From NCBI GenBank assembly GCA_020061705.1, contig JAGUXT010000038.1, positions 1 through 64,000 of the forward strand: a stretch of DNA of 64,000 nucleotides, given 5' to 3'. The DNA comes from Halothiobacillus sp. (GTDB lineage: Bacteria; Pseudomonadota; Gammaproteobacteria; Halothiobacillales; Halothiobacillaceae). The notes under the pieces were generated by a model, which ran no database searches, was not told the origin of the DNA, and saw only the letters and a program-made list of their open reading frames with translations. The translations under genes and the position numbers were made by a program. Below are positions 52,879 to 61,342 of the stretch, one piece after another (the first letter of the stretch is position 1; each line of letters starts with the position of its first letter).

Positions 52879-53685
52879 ATGAAAAAAGGCCTCAGCCTCG
52901 TTGTATGTTCTGCCATTTTCGCCCCCTGCCTCGCACATGCTGCAGCCATTGAGTTGCCACGTGTCAAACCGCCCGAGGGCTGGCAAGTCACGGTGGGCGT
53001 CGCGCCTGTCATCACCCCGGTCTATTCCGGATCACAGGATTACGCGCTTTCCATCTATCCTGACCTGCGGGTTCGCTACGATGATCGCTTTTTCGCCTCC
53101 ATTCCCGAAGGCATGGGTTACAACGCCGTGTTAACCCAGAACTGGAAAATTGGCCCGCTGATTAAACTGCGCTTTGGTCGCAAGGAAGATACTGGCGGCT
53201 CCTCCTTTCTTGTCGCAGGGGAAACCGATGCCCTATTGGGCATGGGCGATATTGATCCTGCCGGTGAGGCTGGTGGTTTTGTGGAATATCGCACGCCTAA
53301 TTGGGGTACGCGTTTTGAACTTCGCCAGGGTTTTGGCGGGCATGACGGGCTGATCGCTGACGTGAATGTCAACTATTTCAACCGCATCGGTTCCGTGGCC
53401 TACACCGTCGGCCCGCGCATGACGTTGGCATCGGACGGATTTACGAATACCTATTACGGTGTCAGCCCCAGCCAATCTGCGGCCAGTGGTTATAGCCCCT
53501 ACTCAGCGGGCAACGGCATTGTTTCGATGGGCGTAGGCGCAAGTGCTTTCATGTCCTTGTCCAGCTCGTGGAAAGTGGCGCTCATTGCGGGCTATGACTA
53601 CCTGATGGACGAAGCCAGCAACTCACCCCTGGTTGAATCAGCCAGCCAGTTCAGCCTTATAGGCTCACTGAGTTACAGCTTTTGA
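52879..53685 (+). CDS. MipA/OmpV family outer-membrane protein
   Basis: A 268-residue beta-barrel with signal peptide (MKKGLSLVVCSAIFAPCLAHA). Motifs GVAPVITPVYSGSQDY, YPDLRVRYDDRFFASIPEGMGYN and the terminal SLIGSLSYSF (C-terminal Phe) are typical of the MltA-interacting MipA/OmpV family. Members act as scaffolds of murein synthesis or as porin-like proteins in stress. The start at 52879 is preceded by ACGGAGT. A weak dyad (52834-52850) upstream only partly resembles the LitR-type operators. Confidence 0.9.
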   Translation: MKKGLSLVVCSAIFAPCLAHAAAIELPRVKPPEGWQVTVGVAPVITPVYSGSQDYALSIYPDLRVRYDDRFFASIPEGMGYNAVLTQNWKIGPLIKLRFGRKEDTGGSSFLVAGETDALLGMGDIDPAGEAGGFVEYRTPNWGTRFELRQGFGGHDGLIADVNVNYFNRIGSVAYTVGPRMTLASDGFTNTYYGVSPSQSAASGYSPYSAGNGIVSMGVGASAFMSLSSSWKVALIAGYDYLMDEASNSPLVESASQFSLIGSLSYSF

Positions 53686-53777
53686 TGTTAAACAGTTAGT
53701 TATGCATAACTTTTTAACATCCTGATTTTGAAGCATTAAGATCCATCGGCCGCATTCAGGTCCAGGAATTCCGCATC

Positions 53778-54353
53778 ATGCCCATGCAAAGCGCCATCAA
53801 CCTCTTACTGCAACGCCAATCAACCCCCGCCAAATATCATGGCGAGCCCGCGCCGGGGGGTGATGATCTGGATTTAATCCTGCGTGCGGCCATGAGTGCA
53901 CCCGATCACGGCGCTATGCAGCCATGGCGTTTACTGCTGGTGCGCGGCACCGCCTTGGTACGACTGGGCGACTTGTTTGCCGAGAGCTTCAAACGCCGCA
54001 ATCCCGAAGCCAGCGCTGAACTGGTTGAGCGCGAGCGCAGCAAACCCACGCGCTCACCCCTGCTGATTTTGTTGATTTCCAGGCCGCAACCCAATGCAAA
54101 AGTACCCGAATGGGAGCAAATGATGTCGCTCGGTGCGGCGGCAGAGCATATGCAGCTGATGGCGCAGGCGCTAGGTTACGGCAGCATCTGGCTTTCTGGT
54201 GAACGCTGCCAGGATCGCTGGCTCCTCGAACAGCTTGGATTGGGTGGAGACGAATGGCTTTACGGCTACTTGGCCATGGGTTCGCCCACGGAACATTGCG
54301 CAGGCAAGACGCGCAAAGACCCTTGGGACTTAACTCAGGACTGGGTCGGCTGA
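53778..54353 (+). CDS. Nitroreductase family protein (YdjA-like)
   Basis: A 191-residue FMN-dependent oxidoreductase of the short YdjA type. Motifs: LILRAAMSAPDHGAMQPWR near the start and GAAAEHMQLMAQALGYGSIWLSG. Substrate unknown; such enzymes reduce nitro or quinone compounds with NAD(P)H. The last 19 bp overlap the end of the convergent arsJ gene. A 14-bp palindrome (AGTTATGCATAACT, 53698-53711) lies in its upstream gap. Confidence 0.9.
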   Translation: MPMQSAINLLLQRQSTPAKYHGEPAPGGDDLDLILRAAMSAPDHGAMQPWRLLLVRGTALVRLGDLFAESFKRRNPEASAELVERERSKPTRSPLLILLISRPQPNAKVPEWEQMMSLGAAAEHMQLMAQALGYGSIWLSGERCQDRWLLEQLGLGGDEWLYGYLAMGSPTEHCAGKTRKDPWDLTQDWVG

Positions 54354-55540
54354 GAACTGCTTGCAGGTAGCCCGAAGGACAAACCCGCTGCCGCCAACAG
54401 TAGCAACGTTGAAGCGATCAAACACCCCTCCAGCCCCCACACGGTATATGCCAAACCGGACAGCACCGTACCCGCCAGTCGTCCACCTGCATTGGCCATG
54501 TAATAGAAGCCAACCTTCATCGCTACCTTATCGCCTTCCGCGTAGGCGAGGATGAGGTAGGAGTGGATGGATGAGTTGAGTGCAAAAACCACGCCGAATA
54601 ACGCCAATCCACCGATCACAATGGTGGCAGGGTCATAGCCTTCACCCAAGGCCCAGGCCATCGCCACGGGGATGGCGGCCAGCACCAGTGCACCCATAAC
54701 CACTGCGCAGCGCCCCGGCGAGTGACCGGGTCGTCTCCACAGCCCCGGTGTAGCTGCCTGCACAATGCCGTAGCCGATCACCCACAACGCCATAAACCCA
54801 CCGACTTCGGCAAAGCCCCAGCCGAGGACCGAATGCAAATACACCGGCAGGCCAACCACAAACCACACATCGCGTGCGCCAAAGAGGAAGAAACGTGCGG
54901 CGGAGAGCCAGTTGATCGCTGGAGTGTTGGAAAATATCTGGCCAAATCCGGGTTTTCCCTTCACCACGCCCAGTGAGTTGGGTAGGGTCAGCGTCACCGC
55001 CAGTCCCACGCTTAGCAGCGCAATCATCGCCCACAAGGCGCCGTGGAAGCCCCACACTGCCAGTAAAAATCCACCGAGGAAAAAGCCCACGCCTTTAAGC
55101 GCATTTTTGGAGCCGGTAAGAATCGCCACCCACTTGAACAACGCACCCTCCCCCGCCACCAGCTTTACCGAGGACTTGGCGCTCATCTTGTTGAGGTCTT
55201 TGGCGATACCGGACAAGGCTTGTGCGGCCATGACGTAAGGCACGGTCAGCCAAGCGGCTGGAGCGAGCAGCAGGGCAAGCGAAACGATTTGCAAGGCGGT
55301 GCCGATCTGCATGGTGCGATTCACGCCTATACGCGCCCCCAGCCAGCCGCCTACCGCATTGGTGACAATGCCGAATACCTCGTAGAAGAGGAACAGCATG
55401 GCGATTTCAAACGCCGAATAACCCAGATTGTAGAAGTGCAGCAAGACCAACATGCGCAAGGCACCGTCGGTCAGGGTAAACGCCCAGTAGTTGCCAGTGA
55501 CAATGGTGTAGTTGCGCAGATCGGATGTCATTCTTGCCAT
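54335..55540 (-). CDS. arsJ: Organoarsenical efflux MFS transporter ArsJ
   Basis: A 401-residue MFS permease with 11-12 helices. The start NYWAFTLTDGALRMLVLLHFY is the hallmark of ArsJ, and SGIAKDLNKMSAKSSVKL is likewise conserved. ArsJ exports 1-arseno-3-phosphoglycerate made by the partner GAPDH, which then decays to arsenate outside the cell. Start choice among TTG 55549, ATG 55540 and ATG 55531 is unclear; AAGGAG lies 11 nt before 55540. The GAPDH gene is directly upstream. Confidence 0.93.
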   Translation of the reverse strand: MARMTSDLRNYTIVTGNYWAFTLTDGALRMLVLLHFYNLGYSAFEIAMLFLFYEVFGIVTNAVGGWLGARIGVNRTMQIGTALQIVSLALLLAPAAWLTVPYVMAAQALSGIAKDLNKMSAKSSVKLVAGEGALFKWVAILTGSKNALKGVGFFLGGFLLAVWGFHGALWAMIALLSVGLAVTLTLPNSLGVVKGKPGFGQIFSNTPAINWLSAARFFLFGARDVWFVVGLPVYLHSVLGWGFAEVGGFMALWVIGYGIVQAATPGLWRRPGHSPGRCAVVMGALVLAAIPVAMAWALGEGYDPATIVIGGLALFGVVFALNSSIHSYLILAYAEGDKVAMKVGFYYMANAGGRLAGTVLSGLAYTVWGLEGCLIASTLLLLAAAGLSFGLPASSSQPTQS

Positions 55541-55555
55541 ATTCCTCAATGCTCC

Positions 55556-55580
55556 TTCTCCCTTGACGAGAGAGGGAGAA
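55556..55580. repeat. Short hairpin between gapdh and arsJ
   Basis: A 7-bp perfect inverted repeat TTCTCCC / GGGAGAA with an 11-nt loop fills the small gap between the GAPDH stop and the arsJ start. It may lower read-through or stabilise the GAPDH mRNA; it overlaps the arsJ ribosome-binding region. Confidence 0.4.
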
Positions 55581-55582
55581 AA

Positions 55583-56587
55583 TCACATCGCTCGCGCCAC
55601 CTTGCTCACAAGCTCCATCATGCGGTTCACATAGCCCCATTCGTTGTCGTACCAGGCCATGACTTTCACTTGCGTACTGTCGATCACCAGCGTGCACAGC
55701 GCATCCACAATCGCCGAATGCGGGTCGCCCTTGTAATCAATCGACACCAGCGGCAGTTCCTCGTAGCCCAGAATACCCTGCAATTCGCTGGCCGCTGCAG
55801 CTTTAAGGAAAGCATTCACTTCCTCCGCCGTGGTCGGACGGGCGGCCTCGAACACAAAGTCGGTCAGCGAAGCATTCATCAGCGGCACACGCACGGCATG
55901 GCCGTTCAGCTTGCCATTCAATTCAGGAAAAATATCACCGATGGCTTTGGCCGAACCGGTGGTGGTGGGAATCAGGGACAACGCACTTGCCCGCGCACGA
56001 CGCAGATCTTTGTGGCCTTTGTCGATCAGTGTCTGGGTGTTGGTCAAATCGTGCAGCGTGGTCATGGTGCCGTGCAGAATGCCGATGTTTTCGTGCATCA
56101 CCTTGACCACCGGCGCGAGGCAATTGGTGGTGCAGGAGGCGGCAGTGAGCAGATCATGCTTGCTCGCATCGTAGAGATGATCGTTCACGCCCATGACGAT
56201 ATTCAGCGCGCCCTTGACGGGTGCGGCGACGATAACCTTCTTCGCGCCGCGCTCGAAATGCGGCTGAATCTGCTCGACCGTGCGCAGCTTGCCCGTGGCT
56301 TCGATCACGATGTCCACGCCCAAGCCTGCCCAGTCAATCTTGGCCGGGTCTTTTTCCATGCTGTAGGACATGCGCTGGCCATCAACCACAATCGCCTCGG
56401 CTTCGCTGCTGACCTCATGCGCCCAGCGCCCGTGTACCGAATCAAATTTCAGCAAATGAGCCAGCGAAGGTGCATCGGCACAGATCTCGTTGATATGCAC
56501 AATCTCGAAATCCGCACTGCCCCACGCCGCACGCAAACCCAAACGCCCCATCCGCCCAAAACCATTGATCGCAACACGCACAGCCAT
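55583..56587 (-). CDS. ArsJ-associated glyceraldehyde-3-phosphate dehydrogenase
   Basis: A 334-residue GAPDH. The Rossmann motif is [18 protein letters not shown] and the catalytic cysteine is in [13 protein letters not shown]. In ars operons this enzyme uses arsenate in place of phosphate to give 1-arseno-3-phosphoglycerate for ArsJ (Chen and co-workers, recalled). The start at 56587 (MAVRVAIN) follows GAGGTGG. A candidate ArsR box lies 67 bp upstream in the divergent gap shared with the MBL gene. Confidence 0.94.
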   Translation of the reverse strand: MAVRVAINGFGRMGRLGLRAAWGSADFEIVHINEICADAPSLAHLLKFDSVHGRWAHEVSSEAEAIVVDGQRMSYSMEKDPAKIDWAGLGVDIVIEATGKLRTVEQIQPHFERGAKKVIVAAPVKGALNIVMGVNDHLYDASKHDLLTAASCTTNCLAPVVKVMHENIGILHGTMTTLHDLTNTQTLIDKGHKDLRRARASALSLIPTTTGSAKAIGDIFPELNGKLNGHAVRVPLMNASLTDFVFEAARPTTAEEVNAFLKAAAASELQGILGYEELPLVSIDYKGDPHSAIVDALCTLVIDSTQVKVMAWYDNEWGYVNRMMELVSKVARAM

Positions 56588-56653
56588 AAACCACCTCATT
56601 AAAGTTAACTTGCACAGCACACTGCACTGTCATAAAAACATTCGATGATCATC

Positions 56654-56673
56654 ATATACGCTTTTGTGAATAT
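56654..56673. promoter_or_regulatory. Candidate ArsR box between gapdh and the MBL operon
   Basis: ATATACGCTTTTGTGAATAT matches 17 of 20 positions of a box upstream of the ArsR-ArsC gene (60687-60706) and shares ATATACG-N7-GAATAT with a third (60671-60690). It lies in the 129-bp divergent gap and could repress gapdh-arsJ and MBL-CDF-ACR3 together. Recognition by this ArsR is inferred. Confidence 0.6.
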
Positions 56674-56716
56674 AATGCCAGCCGCATCCATCAAGCTTTT
56701 TTACGGAGTCATTAGC

Positions 56717-57658
56717 ATGTACAAATCATTCACCCTACCGTTCACTCTGGGCGCGACCCTTGTCTTCACCACCCTCGGTCAGGCCTGGGCGAACGACGAG
56801 CCGCTCAAAATCACCAAGGTCAATGAGCATGTGTATGCGATTGTCGGTGAAATTGATGACCGTAGTTATGACAACGACGGTCTAAACAACAACCAGGCCT
56901 TTATTCTTGCCAAAGACGGCGTGATTCTGGTGGATTCCGGTGCAAGCAAAATCGGTGCGCAACGCATCGAAAAGGCCATTGCCGGGGTGACCAAGTCTCC
57001 AGTGAAATGGGTTATCAACACCGGCAGCCAGGATCACCGCTGGCTGGGCAATGCGTATTTTGCCAGCAAGGGCGCCGAAGTGATCGCCTTTGAAGGCACG
57101 GTTGCCACGCAGAAAAAAGTTGGTGCACAACAGATTGATGCGCTGAAAAAGACCCTGAAAGAGCGCATGGACGGCACCACGCCCGCCTATGCCACACGCA
57201 TTCTCAAGGACTCGCCTGCCAAGCTCGACCTGGGCGGCGAAAATCTTGAAGTGATGTACACCAATGCCCACTTCCCCGGCGACAGCATGGTCTGGCTGCC
57301 CAAGGAAAAAGTCGCGGTAGCTGGGGACTTGGTGTACGTCGATCGTATGCTCGGTGTGCACGACACCTCCAGCGTGAAAAACGCCTGGGCCGCCTGGCAG
57401 GAGCTGGTCAAGCTCAACCCGACCACCGTGATTCCCGGCCACGGCCAAGTGTGCGACATGGCCAAGGCCAAGAAAGATACCGGCGACTACTACGCCTTTT
57501 TGGTCAACGTGATTGGCAAGGCGGCACAGGATATGGCACCGATGGATGAAGTCATCAAGGCCAATGCCGATCGTCCGGAGTTCAAGCACCTCAAGCACTA
57601 CGACACCTGGCACAAAACCATCATGAACCGCACGTATCTTCAGTTTGAAGGCCAGTAA
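56717..57658 (+). CDS. Periplasmic MBL-fold protein with altered metal ligands (ars cluster)
   Basis: A 313-residue metallo-beta-lactamase-fold protein with signal peptide (MYKSFTLPFTLG to about AWA). The HxHxDH motif is replaced: WVINTGSQDHRWLGN aligns with NTHxHxDHxxGN, giving Gly, Gln, His and Arg at the four ligand positions. Later ligands persist in NAHFPGD, AVAGDLVYVD and PGHGQ. So it is a modified-site MBL protein; hydrolase activity cannot be assumed. It is first in the MBL-CDF-ACR3 operon behind a candidate ArsR box. ATG 56717 follows ACGGAG. Confidence 0.8.
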   Translation: MYKSFTLPFTLGATLVFTTLGQAWANDEPLKITKVNEHVYAIVGEIDDRSYDNDGLNNNQAFILAKDGVILVDSGASKIGAQRIEKAIAGVTKSPVKWVINTGSQDHRWLGNAYFASKGAEVIAFEGTVATQKKVGAQQIDALKKTLKERMDGTTPAYATRILKDSPAKLDLGGENLEVMYTNAHFPGDSMVWLPKEKVAVAGDLVYVDRMLGVHDTSSVKNAWAAWQELVKLNPTTVIPGHGQVCDMAKAKKDTGDYYAFLVNVIGKAAQDMAPMDEVIKANADRPEFKHLKHYDTWHKTIMNRTYLQFEGQ

Positions 57659-57673
57659 ACAGCGGAAAGACAC

Positions 57674-58615
57674 ATGAACCCCAGCCAGCACGCGGTGCAC
57701 GCCCACCCGGGACACAACCACGCACATGACCGTGCGCAGGCTCCGGTGCGCGTGCTCTGGCTGGCGGTCGGACTGACCCTCGGCTTCGCCCTGATCGAGG
57801 CCGCTGCAGGCTGGTGGTCGGGTGCGCTTGTCCTGTTGGGCGATGCGGCACACATGATCACCGACGCCTTCGCGCTGGGACTGGCCGCCGTCGCCGCGCT
57901 ACTGGCGCAGCGCCCGGCGGATCAGCGCCATTCCTTCGGCTTCGGGCGGGTGGAGATGCTCGGCGCGCTGCTTAATGCCGTTCTTATGCTGATCGTGGTC
58001 GCCATGATCGCCTACGAGGCGGTGATACGCATGCAATCACCGCCGGTCGTCAACGCCCAGATAATCGCATGGGTGGCGCTGATTGGCCTGCTGGTCAATA
58101 TCGGCGTCGCCCGCCTGCTGTGGCCAGCGGGCGAAAGCAGCATCAATGTGCGCGGCGCGTTGCTGCATGTGATGGGCGATATTCTCGGCTCCATCGTCGC
58201 CCTGGTAACCGGCGTGGTGTTGCTGTTTGCGGACTGGTATTGGCTCGACCCCGTGCTTTCCCTGCTGATCTGCGGCCTGATCGGCTTTTCCGCGCTCGGG
58301 CTGCTACGCGAGGCGGTACATCAGTTACTGGACGGCGTGCCGCTGGATCTCGATCTGGAGGCGGTGCGCACTGCGCTGAACGCGATTGAGGGTGTCGAAC
58401 AGGCACGGCATGTGCACATTTGGCGCATCCACGGTCAGATCATCGGCCTAACCGCCGAATTGGCAGTGCGCGAGGCGAGCGACTGGGAGCGCATCCTGCA
58501 TTCAGCGCAAGACATGATGCACGAGCGCTTTCATATCGACCACGCCACCCTGCAACCTAGCTTCGGCAACAGCTCGTTATTCTCTGAGAAATCATCCAAT
58601 GTCTGCTCAATGTGA
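57674..58615 (+). CDS. Cation diffusion facilitator family transporter
   Basis: A 313-residue CDF antiporter (ZitB/CzcD type) with six helices and a cytoplasmic C-terminal domain. Metal-site motifs are LLGDAAHMITDAF and LLHVMGDILGS, the HxxxD pairs usual for zinc. A His-rich N-terminus (HAVHAHPGHNHAHD) supports divalent metal binding. C-terminal CDF domain motif: ARHVHIWRIHGQ. It lies 15 bp after the MBL gene and overlaps ACR3 by 17 bp, so it is co-expressed with arsenite efflux. Confidence 0.92.
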   Translation: MNPSQHAVHAHPGHNHAHDRAQAPVRVLWLAVGLTLGFALIEAAAGWWSGALVLLGDAAHMITDAFALGLAAVAALLAQRPADQRHSFGFGRVEMLGALLNAVLMLIVVAMIAYEAVIRMQSPPVVNAQIIAWVALIGLLVNIGVARLLWPAGESSINVRGALLHVMGDILGSIVALVTGVVLLFADWYWLDPVLSLLICGLIGFSALGLLREAVHQLLDGVPLDLDLEAVRTALNAIEGVEQARHVHIWRIHGQIIGLTAELAVREASDWERILHSAQDMMHERFHIDHATLQPSFGNSSLFSEKSSNVCSM

Positions 58616-59687
58616 AATCACCGCGCGCAAGGCTGCCGGCCAGTCGATGAGCCTGTTCGAACGCTATCTCACTTTGTGGGTGGCACTGTGCATCCTGGTC
58701 GGCATTGGCCTCGGGCATGTGTTTCCGGGTGTGTTCGAAAGCATTGGTACGATGGAAATCGCGCATGTCAATCTGCCGGTCGCAGTACTGATCTGGCTGA
58801 TGATTATTCCAATGTTATTGAAGATCGACTTCGGCGCGCTGCACGAGGTGCGCCAGCATTGGCGCGGCATCGGTGTGACACTGTTCATCAACTGGGGCGT
58901 GAAGCCGTTTTCGATGGCGCTGTTTGCCGCGATTTTCATCTACGGCCTGTTCACCGCCTGGCTGCCCGCTGATCAGCTCGATAGCTATGTTGCCGGGTTG
59001 ATTTTGCTGGCCGCCGCACCCTGCACGGCGATGGTGTTTGTCTGGAGCCGCCTGACCGGCGGCGAGCCGAATTTCACCCTCACCCAGGTTGCGCTCAACG
59101 ACGTCATCATGGTATTCGCCTTTGCACCCTTGGTCGGGTTGCTGCTGGGCATGGCCGCTATCGTCGTGCCTTGGGACACCCTGCTGCTTTCGGTGCTGCT
59201 GTACATCGTCGTGCCGGTGGCGCTGGCGCAGCTCTGGCGTCGGATGCTGCTCTCACGCGGCGGCGAGGCGGCGCTGGAAGGTGTCCTTAAGCTTTTGCAA
59301 CCGCTGTCCCTATTCGCCTTGCTCGCCACCTTGGTGCTTTTATTCGGCTTTCAGGGCGAGGAGATTATCCGGCAGCCGCTGATTATCGCCCTGCTGGCGG
59401 TGCCGATTCTGTTCCAGGTGTATTTCAATGCCGGGCTGGCCTACTGGTTGAGTCGGCGCTTTGGTGTGGCGCACTGCGTGGCCGGGCCGGCAGCCTTGAT
59501 CGGCGCGAGCAATTTCTTCGAATTGGCAGTGGCTGCGGCGATCAGTCTGTTCGGCCTGCAGTCCGGCGCGGCGCTGGCAACCGTAGTCGGTGTACTGGTT
59601 GAGGTGCCGGTGATGTTGTCGGTAGTCGCCATCGTCAACCGTTCGCGTGGTTGGTATGAGCGCGGGCTGAGTACAACCAAGTCTTGA
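58599..59687 (+). CDS. acr3: Arsenite efflux permease ACR3
   Basis: A 362-residue, ten-helix transporter of the BART/ACR3 family that expels arsenite. Key motif: ILLAAAPCTAMVFVWSRLTGG with the functional cysteine, plus GASNFFELAVAAA in helix 9. The N-terminal 16 residues before MSLFERYLTLWVALC are polar and could be an over-long start. It overlaps the CDF gene and ends before a bidirectional terminator shared with the convergent ArsR-ArsC gene. Confidence 0.94.
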   Translation: MSAQCEITARKAAGQSMSLFERYLTLWVALCILVGIGLGHVFPGVFESIGTMEIAHVNLPVAVLIWLMIIPMLLKIDFGALHEVRQHWRGIGVTLFINWGVKPFSMALFAAIFIYGLFTAWLPADQLDSYVAGLILLAAAPCTAMVFVWSRLTGGEPNFTLTQVALNDVIMVFAFAPLVGLLLGMAAIVVPWDTLLLSVLLYIVVPVALAQLWRRMLLSRGGEAALEGVLKLLQPLSLFALLATLVLLFGFQGEEIIRQPLIIALLAVPILFQVYFNAGLAYWLSRRFGVAHCVAGPAALIGASNFFELAVAAAISLFGLQSGAALATVVGVLVEVPVMLSVVAIVNRSRGWYERGLSTTKS

Positions 59688-59703
59688 ATCGATGTTAAGC
59701 ACA

Positions 59704-59739
59704 TAAAAAAAGGGCGGAACCTAATGTTCCGCCCTTTTT
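59704..59739. terminator. Bidirectional terminator between acr3 and arsRC
   Basis: A 9-bp perfect stem GGGCGGAAC / GTTCCGCCC with loop CTAAT is flanked by seven A on the left and five T on the right. It can terminate both the acr3 transcript and the convergent ArsR-ArsC transcript. Confidence 0.92.
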
Positions 59740-59760
59740 GTCGGATCGGCGGGAGTCCGC

Positions 59761-60663
59761 TTATTCGGCGGCAGGCATTTCCGTACCGATTCGGTCGATC
59801 TCGGTCTTGATGCGCAGTTTGTCCAGTTGTCCCAGCGGCAGGCTGGTGAACAGCTTGATGCGGTTTTCCAGCACGCGGAACGCTTCGCGGAAGGCCAACA
59901 TGCGCATGACTTCATCACCTTCAACCGCGACCGGATCGGGCACGCCCCAATGCGCGGTCATCGGCTGACCCGGCCAGACCGGGCAGATTTCGTCCCTGGC
60001 GGTATCACAGACCGTGAACACGAAATCCATGGCTGGCGCGCCCGCTTGGGCGAACTCGTCCCAGGACTTGCTGCGCAGTTCTTCGGTAGGGAAGTCCAGT
60101 CGTTGCAGCAACTCAAGCGTAAGCGGATGAATCCCTCCGCGTGGGTGGCTGCCCGCGCTGTAGGCGTGGAAACGCCCTTTGCCCCAATGATTCAGCAGGG
60201 CTTCGGACATGATGCTGCGCGCGGAATTGCCCGTGCACAGGAAAAGAACGTTGTATATCGGTTGCTCCATCGCACATTCCCCTTTCGTTTGCTCTGATTC
60301 AAGGTTCGACGTTATGGAAACCTCCGGCACACAGTTTCCCGGCTTGTTTGCCCATTCGCACAGATCGGCCTGTCCCTGGGGACTGGCGGCAAAGGCGGGC
60401 AGTGCCGCAGCAAGTACCGACAACGCCCAATCCGGTAGAGCTGGGGTGATGCGGTAGTGCATCCACACTCCGGCACGACGCGCCTCGACCAAACCAAGAT
60501 CGCGCAACAGGCCGAGATGGCGGGAAATCTTAGGCTGCGACTGCCCCAGCGTACGGGTCAGCTCACAGACGCAGACTTCACCCTGACTATCCAGCAGCGC
60601 AAGGCAACGCAATCGGGTCGGGTCGCTCAAGGCGTGGAAAAACTGATGGCTTTCGATTTCCAT
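59761..60663 (-). CDS. ArsR-ArsC fusion: arsenic repressor and arsenate reductase
   Basis: A 300-residue uninterrupted frame. Residues 1-105 are ArsR/SmtB: FFHALSDPTRLRCLALL, the inducer-site pair C31/C33 in VCVCEL, and QSQPKISRHLGLLRDLGLVE. Residues 137-270 are an LMW-phosphatase-type arsenate reductase: NVLFLCTGNSARS (CX5R, C143-R149) and VFTVCDTARDEICPVWPG. Fused ArsR-ArsC proteins are known in a few acidophiles (recollection). An internal ATG (M132, at 60270) with AAAGGGG upstream could also yield free ArsC. The two 20-bp boxes upstream suggest autorepression. Confidence 0.9.
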   Translation of the reverse strand: MEIESHQFFHALSDPTRLRCLALLDSQGEVCVCELTRTLGQSQPKISRHLGLLRDLGLVEARRAGVWMHYRITPALPDWALSVLAAALPAFAASPQGQADLCEWANKPGNCVPEVSITSNLESEQTKGECAMEQPIYNVLFLCTGNSARSIMSEALLNHWGKGRFHAYSAGSHPRGGIHPLTLELLQRLDFPTEELRSKSWDEFAQAGAPAMDFVFTVCDTARDEICPVWPGQPMTAHWGVPDPVAVEGDEVMRMLAFREAFRVLENRIKLFTSLPLGQLDKLRIKTEIDRIGTEMPAAE

Positions 60664-60670
60664 GGGGCTA

Positions 60671-60706
60671 ATATACGAAAATATGAATATATGTTTTAGT
60701 GAATAT
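60671..60706. promoter_or_regulatory. Tandem candidate ArsR boxes upstream of arsRC
   Basis: Two overlapping 20-bp copies, ATATACGAAAATATGAATAT (60671-60690) and ATATATGTTTTAGTGAATAT (60687-60706), share ATATAYG-N7-GAATAT and lie directly before the ArsR-ArsC start (60663). The second matches the box at 56654 in 17 of 20 positions. They probably cover the promoter of the gene. Confidence 0.65.
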
Positions 60707-60718
60707 TTAGTGACGAGA

Positions 60719-61306
60719 TCAATTCAGGCCACGTAAACGTGCATGATTCAACATCAGCCATTGCATCAGAATCATCGGCGCGGCGGAGCAAATCAGCCCT
60801 TGTTGCAACATTAGCTCCGCATCCTCACGCGGTACCACGCTGACGCGAATATCCTCGTGCTCGTGTTCAAGTCCGAATAATCCGCCAACATTTTCGCTAT
60901 CCACTTCGGCATAGTACAAAAACAGGCTTTCGGTGGTACCGCCGGGACTAACCCAACAGCGCGCAATATATTCAAGGCTCAGGGGAACCAATCCAGCCTC
61001 TTCCTGCATCTCGCGCTGCGCCACATCCTCGAGCAATTCCCCGCTTTCAATCATTCCGGCAGGAAATTCGCGCATCCAGGGTCCGCCGGGGGCATCCAAT
61101 CCACCCGGACGGAACTGTTCCAGCATGACGACGGCATCACGCTTTGGGTCATAGGGCAATACCGCCACTGCATGACCACGTTCAAACATCTCGCGGGTCA
61201 TGGTTTCGCTCCAGCCCCCGGCAAATAGCTGGTGCCGCAGCTGATAGCGTTCCAGACGGAAAAACCCCTGAAATACCACCTCGCGCTGAAGAACTTCCCA
61301 TTGCAT
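60719..61306 (-). CDS. nudF: ADP-ribose pyrophosphatase (NUDIX)
   Basis: A 195-residue NUDIX hydrolase that cleaves ADP-ribose to AMP and ribose 5-phosphate. The NUDIX box is GMIESGELLEDVAQREMQEEAG, matching Gx5Ex7REUxEExGU, and the substrate-specific downstream residues WVSPGGTTESLFLYYAEVD fit NudF. Start at 61306 gives MQWEVLQREVVF and has AGGAGTAA upstream. It is transcribed away from the ars cluster. Confidence 0.93.
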   Translation of the reverse strand: MQWEVLQREVVFQGFFRLERYQLRHQLFAGGWSETMTREMFERGHAVAVLPYDPKRDAVVMLEQFRPGGLDAPGGPWMREFPAGMIESGELLEDVAQREMQEEAGLVPLSLEYIARCWVSPGGTTESLFLYYAEVDSENVGGLFGLEHEHEDIRVSVVPREDAELMLQQGLICSAAPMILMQWLMLNHARLRGLN

Positions 61307-61342
61307 ACTGATTACTCCTCAATGTCTTGAAACTAAAACATC

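Noticed and set aside
53698-53711. Palindrome AGTTATGCATAACT between mipA and the nitroreductase gene
   Set aside because: A real 14-bp palindrome, but it has no loop for a terminator stem and fits no operator I can name.
55220-56602. 460-codon open frame on the plus strand opposite arsJ and gapdh
   Set aside because: It lies antisense to two well-recognised genes, is rich in His, Gln and Arg as expected for a shadow of GC-biased codons, and matches no family I know.
56882-57853. 323-codon minus-strand frame opposite the MBL gene
   Set aside because: The opposite frame encodes a protein with signal peptide and MBL motifs; this one has none.
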